A stretch of 5,026 nt of DNA, from positions 5,630-10,655 of the forward strand of contig JAFLUO010000064.1 of the NCBI GenBank assembly GCA_022508705.1. Reading direction: 5' to 3'. A model generated the notes under the pieces. That model ran no database searches. It saw only the letters and a program-made list of their open reading frames with translations, and had not been told where the DNA came from. The translations under genes and the position numbers were made by a program. The DNA comes from Oscillospiraceae bacterium. Lineage in GTDB: Bacteria > Bacillota > Clostridia > Oscillospirales > Acutalibacteraceae. Below are positions 1 through 5,026 of the stretch, in pieces; the first letter of the stretch is position 1; each line of letters starts with the position of its first letter.

Positions 1-192
1 GAAAATATAATACACGGCGGTGCGGTTCATAAAAATATAAAAGTTACAGATAATACATTCAAGAAATGTGAAAAAACGTGTTTTTATGCTAAATCGTCTT
101 CGGATTTGCAGTTTTCCGACAATAAAATTTTGTCTGCTCCCGACATTATCAAAACAATAAATTGCGAAAATGTGACCGTTCAGCAGGCGTAA
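1..192 (+). CDS. C-terminal end of a protein with beta-helix-like repeats (5' partial)
   Basis: An open frame runs from base 1 to a TAA at 190-192, giving the last 63 residues of a protein that begins outside the window. The fragment contains rung-like strands of the kind seen in right-handed parallel beta-helix proteins: KNIKVTDNTF, then DLQFSDNKIL, then ENVTV, spaced about 20-25 residues apart with the typical N-x-F/I turns. Such folds occur in polysaccharide lyases, some glycoside hydrolases and surface adhesins. The catalytic part, if any, is not visible, so no substrate can be named. It has three cysteines, two of them close together (CEKTC). The gene is closed by a terminator 22 bases downstream and so is not part of the next transcription unit. 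The coding call is firm. The fold is moderately supported and the function is unknown. Confidence 0.7.
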   Translation, partial: ENIIHGGAVHKNIKVTDNTFKKCEKTCFYAKSSSDLQFSDNKILSAPDIIKTINCENVTVQQA

Positions 193-213
193 AAAAATTA
201 AATAGGCAATTTG

Positions 214-248
214 AATAAAAAGCAGAGTAATTTTGCTTTTTATTTTTT
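214..248 (+). terminator. Intrinsic terminator after the beta-helix gene
   Basis: AATAAAAAGCA (214-224) is perfectly complementary to TGCTTTTTATT (234-244). The 11-bp stem is followed by four more T residues. The stem is AT-rich, but the T-rich 3' arm and tail fit a Rho-independent terminator. It begins 21 bases after the stop codon at 190-192. Confidence 0.75.
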
Positions 249-280
249 GCGTTTTTTCGTCAATTTTCTATTTTTTTCTA

Positions 281-309
281 TTGATAATGAGATTTTTTTG
301 TAATATAAT
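281..309 (+). promoter_or_regulatory. Sigma-A-type promoter for the SGNH hydrolase gene
   Basis: TTGATA (281-286) and TATAAT (304-309) are separated by exactly 17 bases, close to the housekeeping consensus. Transcription would start near 316, giving a 5' leader of about 50 bases. The DNA at the expected start site carries an exact tandem 8-base repeat, TTATTGAA, at 313-320 and 321-328. It also carries a 7-bp AT-only inverted repeat (307-313 with 319-325). Either could be an operator, but such AT-rich symmetry also arises by chance. Confidence 0.75.
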
Positions 310-364
310 AATTTATTGAATTATTGAAGAATAATGAAGTTTTTCCAAGGAGCATCTTTTTGAA

Positions 365-1366
365 ATGAGCAAATACAAAAAAACATGTATTGCCGCAGTT
401 TCCGTGTTTTTGTGCTTGTGCTTGACGGCGGCGTCTGTAATATGGATAAAAAGAGATAAGAAGAATCCGCCTGCAAAAACGCAGGGGAATAATATATCTG
501 ATACTGAAAATATTTCTTCGAATACTACGGAATCTACAAAAGAATCCGAAACGGAATCGGTCTCGGAAACTGAAACCACAACTAAGCCCACAACAACGGC
601 TAAACCTACAACGACAACAAAACCTTCAACAACGGCAAAGCCGACAACCACTAAACCTACAGCACCCACTGAGCCGTACAAGCCTGCGGAAGGTTATACG
701 CTTTCTCACGAAATTGCAGGTTCCGTTCCCAAAAACGATGCCGTGACGGGCAGTTGGTTTGACGATGCTGTTTTTGTAGGCGATTCTGTAAGTCTTAAGC
801 TCAGTTATTATGAGGCGTCTGTTGACAGGCTCGGAAAAGCGCAGTTCCTTGTTGCAGGCAGTCTCAGTGCTACAAATGCACTTTGGGATGTAGACAGAAA
901 AAATGCTGTTCACCCGACATACAAGGGCAAAAAGCAAAAGGTTGAAGATTCAATAGCTCAAATGTCGGTAAAAAAAGTTTATATCATGCTTGGTATGAAC
1001 GATATTAACGCAGTCGGAATTAACGGCTCTGTCAAAAACTTTGAAAAGCTTTGCAATAATATTCTCGAAAAATCCCCGAATGTTCAAATTTACGTTCAGT
1101 CGGTAACTCCCATGGCATCCAGCAGTAACGTGGCTTCCTCAAAAGAGGGCAGGCTTAACAATAAGAGCATTTATGAGTATAATAAAAAGCTGTGTGCTCT
1201 TGCACAGCAAAGAGGTTGGTATTTTATCAACGTTGCGGAGGTAATGTTTGACGATAACGGTTATCTTAAAAACGAATATTGCAGCGATTTAAACTCTATG
1301 GGAATACATTTCACAAACTCAGGCTGTAAAGCGTGGATCGACTATCTTCTTACCCATACTCCGTAA
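365..1366 (+). CDS. Secreted or membrane-anchored SGNH/GDSL-type hydrolase with TTKP-rich stalk
   Basis: The 333-residue protein starts at the ATG at 365. AAGGAG at 347-352 lies 12 bases upstream, a rather long spacing, but no closer in-frame start exists. Residues 8-28 form a hydrophobic signal or anchor segment without a clear lipobox. Residues 30-107 are a low-complexity polar linker with TTTKP/TTAKP repeats at 71-104. The catalytic domain covers about 130-333. Visible SGNH blocks are VGDS (nucleophile Ser141), VAGS (Gly165), LGMND (Asn212) and GIHFT (His315). The usual Asp three residues before the His is Met312; the nearest acidic residue is Asp308, in CSD. Family members are extracytoplasmic esterases or acyl-transfer enzymes acting on carbohydrates or lipids. 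The substrate here is unknown. Its own promoter and terminator make it monocistronic. A role on the surface polymer modified by the downstream cassette is inference only. Confidence 0.88.
   Translation: MSKYKKTCIAAVSVFLCLCLTAASVIWIKRDKKNPPAKTQGNNISDTENISSNTTESTKESETESVSETETTTKPTTTAKPTTTTKPSTTAKPTTTKPTAPTEPYKPAEGYTLSHEIAGSVPKNDAVTGSWFDDAVFVGDSVSLKLSYYEASVDRLGKAQFLVAGSLSATNALWDVDRKNAVHPTYKGKKQKVEDSIAQMSVKKVYIMLGMNDINAVGINGSVKNFEKLCNNILEKSPNVQIYVQSVTPMASSSNVASSKEGRLNNKSIYEYNKKLCALAQQRGWYFINVAEVMFDDNGYLKNEYCSDLNSMGIHFTNSGCKAWIDYLLTHTP
575..676 (+). repeat. Thr/Lys/Pro-rich linker repeat inside the SGNH gene
   Basis: This stretch encodes residues 71-104, a run of imperfect TTTKP, TTAKP and TTTTKP units. 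Because codons ACA, ACG, AAA and CCT dominate, the plus strand is strongly A/C-rich. Such linkers typically hold a catalytic domain away from the membrane across the cell wall and can be glycosylated on Thr. The unit number is likely to vary between strains, since the DNA repeats are short and nearly identical. Confidence 0.75.
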
Positions 1367-1393
1367 AGCCTCATAATGCGACAAAGTGCAATG

Positions 1394-1430
1394 CGTGTGT
1401 CATTTTTTGGCACACGTTTTTATTTTATTT
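1394..1430 (+). terminator. Intrinsic terminator after the SGNH gene
   Basis: CGTGTGTCA (1394-1402) pairs with TGGCACACG (1408-1416), a 9-bp stem with one G-U pair and a TTTTT loop. TTTTTATTTTATTT follows. It starts 27 bases after the TAA stop and closes the monocistronic SGNH transcript. Confidence 0.88.
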
Positions 1431-1455
1431 TTCGACATTTTATGCCGTTTAACTA

Positions 1456-1484
1456 TTGACGAAGTGAAATTTAAGCGTTAAAAT
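1456..1484 (+). promoter_or_regulatory. Sigma-A-type promoter for the lipoprotein-MBOAT-DHHW cassette
   Basis: TTGACG (1456-1461) and TAAAAT (1479-1484) are 17 bases apart. Transcription would begin near 1491. A 6-bp inverted repeat, AGCGTT (1474-1479) with AACGCT (1505-1510), brackets the -10 element and expected start. It could be an operator, but the 25-base gap between the arms makes this weak. No other convincing promoter was seen before the lipoprotein gene. Confidence 0.7.
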
Positions 1485-1490
1485 ATTGAA

Positions 1491-1682
1491 TTAGATTGTA
1501 TGTAAACGCTAATTAAATGTGTCTGCGGCGCTTTGCGGATATTTTCCGCCGTAAATGCGTTGAAAAATCTTGCAATACACAAAGTATTACTTCGATTTTG
1601 CGCCTTTTTACGACAAAAAATCTCTCGCAAATCTCTCTTGCCAATTCAATCATCATTTACATATTTTTAGTGGGGGTAAAAT
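1491..1682 (+). promoter_or_regulatory. Long 5' leader of the cassette, no recognised riboswitch
   Basis: About 190 bases separate the predicted transcription start from the lipoprotein ATG. The leader holds two mutually exclusive small hairpins: CGGCG (1526-1530) with CGCCG (1547-1551), or GCGGA (1535-1539) with TCCGC (1545-1549). It also holds AAATCTCTC twice (1618-1626 and 1629-1637), 11 bases apart. No T-box, known riboswitch core or terminator was recognised. An 80-codon open frame from ATG 1517 lacks a ribosome binding site and runs into the lipoprotein gene in another frame, so it is not called. The ribosome binding site is the G-rich stretch at 1671-1676, about six bases before the ATG. 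A regulatory role for the leader is inference. Confidence 0.35.
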
Positions 1683-2180
1683 ATGAAAAAGTTTTTGTCT
1701 GTAATTTTTGTTTTAATCTTGATTTTGGGGCTTACCGCTTGCACGGAAAAAACACCTGAAGAAAAGCCTTCGGATAAAACGCCCAGCGAAATTACAATAG
1801 ATATAAACGCCGTTAAAAATGCCATTATTGAAAAGGCAGAACTTACAGACCCGCTGGAGCTTGGCACTGAACAGCTTTGCGAGCTTTACGATATTGATGT
1901 AAATGACGTAGCGGAAGCCGTTTGCGTTACTACCTTAGACGGCACTTTCCCAGACGAAGTAATAATTATTAAGGCGGCAAACGGTGAGGCTAAAAGCCGA
2001 ATTATCGAAAAGCTCAGTGCTCATCTTGATGACGTAAAGGTTCAGTCACAGAATTATGATGCTGAGAATTACGCTTTAGCGCAGGAATGTAAGATTATTG
2101 AAAAAGGAAACTTTATAGCGCTTTTCATTTCTGCAAAGCACGCACAGATGGAAAAGATTTTAGAGGAATCAGTTAACTAA
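1683..2180 (+). CDS. DUF4358-type lipoprotein
   Basis: The 165-residue protein has a classical lipoprotein signal: MKK, a hydrophobic run (4-17) and the lipobox LTAC with Cys20 as the expected lipidated residue. It should therefore be anchored on the outer face of the membrane. A short charged, Pro/Thr-rich linker (21-37) leads to a single domain at about 38-163. The pattern TFPDEVIIIKA, then a Lys/Glu-rich helix, a QNYD turn, a CKIIEKGNFIALFIS strand pair and a final helix matches what I recall of the DUF4358 family. No catalytic motif is apparent, and the family has no established biochemical role that I know of. It is the first gene of the cassette, 63 bases before the MBOAT start, but a strong terminator lies between them. 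The context suggests a role in cell-surface polymer acylation. Coding call firm, family call fairly sure, role inferred. Confidence 0.85.
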   Translation: MKKFLSVIFVLILILGLTACTEKTPEEKPSDKTPSEITIDINAVKNAIIEKAELTDPLELGTEQLCELYDIDVNDVAEAVCVTTLDGTFPDEVIIIKAANGEAKSRIIEKLSAHLDDVKVQSQNYDAENYALAQECKIIEKGNFIALFISAKHAQMEKILEESVN

Positions 2181-2198
2181 TAAACTAAGATTTATTTT

Positions 2199-2229
2199 GC
2201 GTGCGCCGAAAAAGGTGCACGCTTTTTTT
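2199..2229 (+). terminator. Intra-cassette intrinsic terminator or attenuator
   Basis: GCGTGCGCC (2199-2207) pairs with GGTGCACGC (2214-2222). The 9-bp GC-rich stem has one G-U pair and a GAAAAA loop, and seven T residues follow. This is a textbook Rho-independent terminator. The ribosome binding site of the next gene begins at 2231, two bases after the T run, so MBOAT transcripts starting upstream must read through this hairpin. It probably lowers MBOAT-DHHW expression relative to the lipoprotein. Confidence 0.88.
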
Positions 2230-2230
2230 G

Positions 2231-2238
2231 AGAGGTGA
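2231..2238 (+). promoter_or_regulatory. Ribosome binding site that fixes the MBOAT start
   Basis: AGAGGTGA lies five bases before the GTG at 2244. The in-frame GTG at 2235 sits inside this site and has no ribosome binding site of its own, so it is not the start. The resulting N-terminus, MVFSSLPFLF, matches the usual beginning of bacterial MBOAT proteins. Confidence 0.85.
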
Positions 2239-2243
2239 AACAG

Positions 2244-3641
2244 GTGGTATTTTCAAGTCTTCCGTTTTTGTTCGGATTTTTTGCGCTTACATTAGCGGTT
2301 TATTACGCTGTGCCGAAGAAGTTCCGTAATTTTGTTCTGTTGATATTCAGCCTGTTTTTCTACGGCTACGGCGAACCCGTTTTTATTCTTCTGATGCTTT
2401 TTTCAATACTTGTAAACTACGGGTGCGGTTTACTTTTAGGAAAGCTTGCGGATAAACGCAAGAAGGCAAGGGCAGTGCTTATTTTCTGTGTCGTTATAAA
2501 CCTTGCCCTTTTAGGATATTTCAAATATGCAGGGCTGTTTGTAAGTACCCTTAAATATTTACCCGTATTTTCATTTTTGCCCAATCCCGAAATCGCTTTG
2601 CCCATAGGCATTTCTTTTTACACATTTCAGACAATGTCATACGTTATTGACGTTTACAAAGGCAACTGCAAACCGCAGAAAAATATTGTTTCATTCGGCA
2701 CATTCGTTTCACTTTTTCCTCAGCTTATTGCAGGCCCCATTGTCCGTTATGTTGATGTTGAATCACAGCTTTCCGAGCGGCGTGAATCAATGGCTCTTTT
2801 CAGTAACGGAGTGCGTCTTTTCACCCTCGGCCTGGCAAAAAAGGTGCTCATAGCCAATGAAATGGGCATTATTTGGAATGAACTTAAATTCGCAGGTAAC
2901 GGGGCAGGCGTTTTCGGCCACTGGATAGGCATTCTTGCATTCACTTTACAGATTTATTTCGATTTCAGCGGATACAGCGACATGGCAAGGGGACTCGGTA
3001 ATATGTTCGGGTTCAGGTTTGTCAAAAACTTTGATTATCCGTATATTTCAAAGAGCATAACGGAATTCTGGAGACGGTGGCATATATCTTTAGGAACGTG
3101 GTTCCGCGAATACGTTTACATACCCTTAGGCGGCAACCGCAAGGGCAAGGGCAGGCAGTGTCTTAATATATTCATAGTTTGGGCGCTGACGGGCTTTTGG
3201 CACGGCGCATCTTGGAATTTCCTTTTGTGGGGAGTTTATTTCGGCGTGCTTTTGACCGTTGAAAAGTTCTTCACATTAAAACTGCTTTCAAAAATACCGT
3301 CAGTATTTTCCCATATTTACACAATGTTTTTTGTAATAATCGGCTGGGTGATTTTCGATTTTTCATCAGTTGCGGACATTTTAAAATACGTCGGAGGAAT
3401 GTTCGGCTTTAATTCAGCGGGAACGAGCAAAGATTTACTAAGCCTTATAATTTCATATCTACCCGTTTTGTGCATAGCCGTTTTCGCATCGCTCCCCGTA
3501 ATAAGAAAAATTTATTTCAAACTGTCAAAGATAAAATTCTTCCCTGTTATCGAGGCGTGCGCCGTTGTTGCAATTTTAACACTTTGCACGTCGTCGCTGG
3601 TGCGTTCGGGATATAATCCGTTCCTTTATTTCAGATTTTAA
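2244..3641 (+). CDS. MBOAT-family membrane O-acyltransferase (AlgI-like)
   Basis: This 465-residue polytopic membrane protein is close to the usual AlgI/DltB-type length. The GTG at 2244 is chosen because AGAGGTGA lies five bases upstream and the product then starts MVFSS, typical of the family. Key regions are LPIGISFYTFQTMSYVIDVY (119-138), PQLIAGPIVRY (159-169), DFSGYSDMARG (240-250), the block from EFWRRWH (274-280) to GGNR (296-299), and TGFWHGASWNF (316-326) with the expected catalytic His320. The C-terminus, NPFLYFRF, is also family-typical. Such proteins take an acyl group, usually acetyl, from a cytoplasmic donor and pass it through the membrane to an extracytoplasmic partner or polymer. 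The next gene encodes a DHHW protein, an AlgX/AlgJ-like partner. The acceptor polymer is not identifiable. No truncation or missing key residue was seen. Confidence 0.95.
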   Translation: MVFSSLPFLFGFFALTLAVYYAVPKKFRNFVLLIFSLFFYGYGEPVFILLMLFSILVNYGCGLLLGKLADKRKKARAVLIFCVVINLALLGYFKYAGLFVSTLKYLPVFSFLPNPEIALPIGISFYTFQTMSYVIDVYKGNCKPQKNIVSFGTFVSLFPQLIAGPIVRYVDVESQLSERRESMALFSNGVRLFTLGLAKKVLIANEMGIIWNELKFAGNGAGVFGHWIGILAFTLQIYFDFSGYSDMARGLGNMFGFRFVKNFDYPYISKSITEFWRRWHISLGTWFREYVYIPLGGNRKGKGRQCLNIFIVWALTGFWHGASWNFLLWGVYFGVLLTVEKFFTLKLLSKIPSVFSHIYTMFFVIIGWVIFDFSSVADILKYVGGMFGFNSAGTSKDLLSLIISYLPVLCIAVFASLPVIRKIYFKLSKIKFFPVIEACAVVAILTLCTSSLVRSGYNPFLYFRF

Positions 3642-3648
3642 GAGGTGA
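3641..3648 (+). promoter_or_regulatory. Ribosome binding site overlapping the MBOAT stop
   Basis: AGAGGTGA begins on the last base of the MBOAT TAA stop and lies five bases before the GTG at 3654. The in-frame GTG at 3645 is part of the site itself and is rejected as the start. The arrangement is identical to that of the preceding gene and suggests translational coupling. Confidence 0.85.
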
Positions 3649-3653
3649 GAAGT

Positions 3654-4784
3654 GTGAGTGAAAAAACAAAAAACAGAATACTGCCGTGCGTGTTTATTTT
3701 ATTCATATTCTCATTCGTGATTATGATTTTGGTGTTGCCGAAAAAGGATTTTTCCGAAACGGAGAAACGCTCGCTTGCGGAATTTCCGAAAATAACCCTT
3801 GAAAGCGTTAAAAACGGCGAATTTACCGATGGATTTGAAAAGTATTTGTCGGACCATTTCCCGTTCAGAAATGCATTTATAGGCATTGACGCTTATTTCG
3901 GTTTTGCTCTCGGAAAATCAGGCGAAAACGGAATATATTGTGCAAAAGACGGCTATCTTATTACTGAGCCCTCAGCCTTTGACGAGGCTAAAATGCTTAA
4001 AAATGCAGGGTATATTGAAAAGTTTATTGAAAAGACAAATATTCCTTCAAGCGTGATAATTATTCCCCAGGCAGGGTATGTGCTTTCGGAAAAATTGCCT
4101 GCAAATCATAAGGAATATAACGACAGCGCAATTTTTGACTGCGCAAAAAGCACAATTAAAAGCGCAAATTTCATTGACGTGAGAGATGTTTTTGAAAGCC
4201 AAAAGGCAGACATGCAAATTTATTATAAAACCGACCACCATTTAACAAGCAAGGGCTCAATGCTGGTTTACAATGAATTTTGCAAGGCGAAGGGTATAGA
4301 GGCGCAGAGCTTTTCTTTAATCAAAAGTGTTGACGGATTTTACGGAACAACTTATTCCAAAAGCGGATTTTGGCTTAAAAAGGGCGATACCATTGAAATT
4401 TACGGTTGTGATTTCGGCAATAAATATAATGTGACTATTGATGACGGCAAGGGCGCCACAACCTTCGACAGTCTTTATTTTGACTCGCACCTTGAGGATA
4501 AAGACAAGTACCCCGTTTTTCTTGACGGAAATCACGCTTTTGTAAGAATACATAACGAAAATGTAAATAACGGCAAAAAATTGCTTTTAGTAAAAGATTC
4601 GTACGCTCATTGCTTTACAACCTTTGCAATAGAAAATTACGAAGAGATAGTAATGGTCGATTTGCGTTATTATAAGAAATCAATGAATAAACTCATAGAA
4701 GCAGAGGATTTTACGGAAGCGCTCTTTATGTTCGGCGCTGAAAACATCTCCACAAGCACCGATTTAGCATGGCTTTTGATGTGA
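3654..4784 (+). CDS. DHHW-family (AlgX/AlgJ-like) SGNH-fold acyltransferase partner
   Basis: The 376-residue protein starts at the GTG at 3654, set by AGAGGTGA five bases upstream. Residues 9-28 form an uncleaved-looking signal anchor. Then come the family-typical FSETEKRSLAEFPK (33-46) and FEKYLSDHFPFRN (61-73). The core motif is TDHHLTSKGS (193-202), where the fourth family residue Trp is Leu197. VKDSYAHC (313-320) carries the likely nucleophile Ser316. By comparison with AlgX, Asp194, His196 and Ser316 would form the triad; this assignment is inferred from motif position. The family works outside the membrane with an MBOAT partner to acylate exported polysaccharide. The gene begins 12 bases after the MBOAT stop, so co-expression is near certain. 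The last residues (LAWLLM) are followed 46 bases later by the cassette terminator. Esterase rather than transferase activity cannot be excluded. Confidence 0.9.
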   Translation: MSEKTKNRILPCVFILFIFSFVIMILVLPKKDFSETEKRSLAEFPKITLESVKNGEFTDGFEKYLSDHFPFRNAFIGIDAYFGFALGKSGENGIYCAKDGYLITEPSAFDEAKMLKNAGYIEKFIEKTNIPSSVIIIPQAGYVLSEKLPANHKEYNDSAIFDCAKSTIKSANFIDVRDVFESQKADMQIYYKTDHHLTSKGSMLVYNEFCKAKGIEAQSFSLIKSVDGFYGTTYSKSGFWLKKGDTIEIYGCDFGNKYNVTIDDGKGATTFDSLYFDSHLEDKDKYPVFLDGNHAFVRIHNENVNNGKKLLLVKDSYAHCFTTFAIENYEEIVMVDLRYYKKSMNKLIEAEDFTEALFMFGAENISTSTDLAWLLM

Positions 4785-4830
4785 CGGAAGTGATAAATAA
4801 AATCAAAAAAGATTCTGAAAAAAACAGCAT

Positions 4831-4872
4831 AAAAAATCCGAGATTCACAGAAAAGTGAGTCTCGGATTTTTT
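4831..4872 (+). terminator. Bidirectional intrinsic terminator between convergent genes
   Basis: Bases 4831-4848 pair with 4855-4872 over 18 bp, with a single G-U pair and a six-base loop, AGAAAA. The core is TCCGAGA with TCTCGGA, flanked by six A residues on one side and six to seven T residues on the other. It therefore has a U tail on either strand, ending the DHHW transcript and also the minus-strand gene that stops at 4932. Confidence 0.92.
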
Positions 4873-4931
4873 TACAGAGATTTTAAAGATTTATGAACAA
4901 TTGAAAAACGTCAAGCTTATTGGTAAATTAC

Positions 4932-5026
4932 TTATTTTATTTTAATGATTTCATATTTGTAATCAGCTCCACCTGCCTGAGCTATTTCTATAATAGCATT
5001 AAGAGTTCCGCTGTCATCAATAAACA
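4932..5026 (-). CDS. C-terminal end of an unidentified convergent gene (5' partial)
   Basis: On the minus strand an open frame enters at the window edge (complete codons from 5024) and ends at a TAA occupying 4934-4932. The 30 visible residues include DDSGTLNAIIEIAQAGGADY and end KYEIIKIK. The composition, with an amphipathic stretch then a short beta-like tail, looks like real protein. The bidirectional terminator lies 59 bases beyond its stop, as expected for a convergent gene. The family is not recognised and no function is offered. The plus strand between 4873 and 4931 shows nothing of note. Confidence 0.55.
   Translation of the reverse strand, partial: FIDDSGTLNAIIEIAQAGGADYKYEIIKIK

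Noticed and set aside
313..681. Minus-strand open frame with runs of VVVGLVVV
   Set aside because: It is the antisense image of the A/C-rich TTKP repeat in the SGNH gene, extends over that gene's promoter region, and resembles no protein family.
1517..1759. 80-codon plus-strand frame in the cassette leader
   Set aside because: There is no ribosome binding site before its ATG, it runs 77 bases into the well-supported lipoprotein gene in another frame, and its Cys/Arg-rich sequence matches nothing recognised.
2235..2243. GTG at 2235 as the MBOAT start
   Set aside because: This GTG is part of the AGAGGTGA ribosome binding site used by the GTG at 2244 and has only a T run and GAGA upstream.
3645..3653. 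GTG at 3645 as the DHHW start
   Set aside because: It lies inside the AGAGGTGA ribosome binding site for the GTG at 3654 and has no site of its own.
3638..3886. Minus-strand 82-codon frame across the MBOAT-DHHW junction
   Set aside because: It is fully antisense to the junction and the start of the DHHW gene, with no promoter or family resemblance.
4901..4929. Plus-strand promoter-like pair TTGAAA and TAAATT, 17 bases apart
   Set aside because: It would drive transcription antisense into the minus-strand gene with no plus-strand gene visible downstream, and AT-rich DNA gives such matches by chance.

Overview
The window looks like chromosome of a low-GC Gram-positive anaerobe, most likely a Clostridia/Ruminococcus-type gut bacterium. 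This is inferred from AT-rich DNA with sigma-A-like promoters, U-tailed intrinsic terminators, AGGAGG-like ribosome binding sites, Gram-positive style lipoprotein and signal-anchor sequences, and protein families (DUF4358 lipoprotein, DHHW protein, SGNH hydrolase with a Thr/Lys/Pro linker) that are common in that group. The species cannot be fixed from the sequence alone. No RNA gene, CRISPR array, insertion sequence or attachment site was seen.

Layout. Bases 1-192 are the 3' end of a gene whose product has beta-helix-like repeats, closed by a terminator at 214-248. A good promoter (281-309) then drives a single gene (365-1366) for a secreted or membrane-anchored SGNH/GDSL hydrolase with a TTKP-repeat stalk, closed by a terminator at 1394-1430. 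A second good promoter (1456-1484) opens a leader of about 190 nt and a three-gene cassette: a DUF4358 lipoprotein (1683-2180), an MBOAT-family membrane O-acyltransferase (2244-3641) and a DHHW/AlgX-like SGNH-fold protein (3654-4784). A strong 18-bp hairpin terminator (4831-4872), usable on both strands, separates this cassette from the 3' end of an unidentified convergent gene on the minus strand (4932-5026).

How the genes work together. MBOAT proteins paired with an extracytoplasmic SGNH-fold partner (AlgI with AlgJ/AlgX, DltB with DltD, PatA with PatB) move acyl groups, usually acetyl, across the membrane onto extracellular polymers. The MBOAT-DHHW pair here, coupled through a stop codon that overlaps the next ribosome binding site, fits that design. 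It probably O-acylates a cell-wall or exported polysaccharide. The DUF4358 lipoprotein is a candidate accessory part with no assigned role. The separately transcribed SGNH hydrolase could act on the same surface polymer, but nothing in the sequence proves this.

The main unusual points are a textbook terminator inside the cassette that ends only a few bases before the MBOAT ribosome binding site, matching AGAGGTGA-N5-GTG start signals on two consecutive genes, and non-standard residues at the active-site motifs of both SGNH-type proteins.
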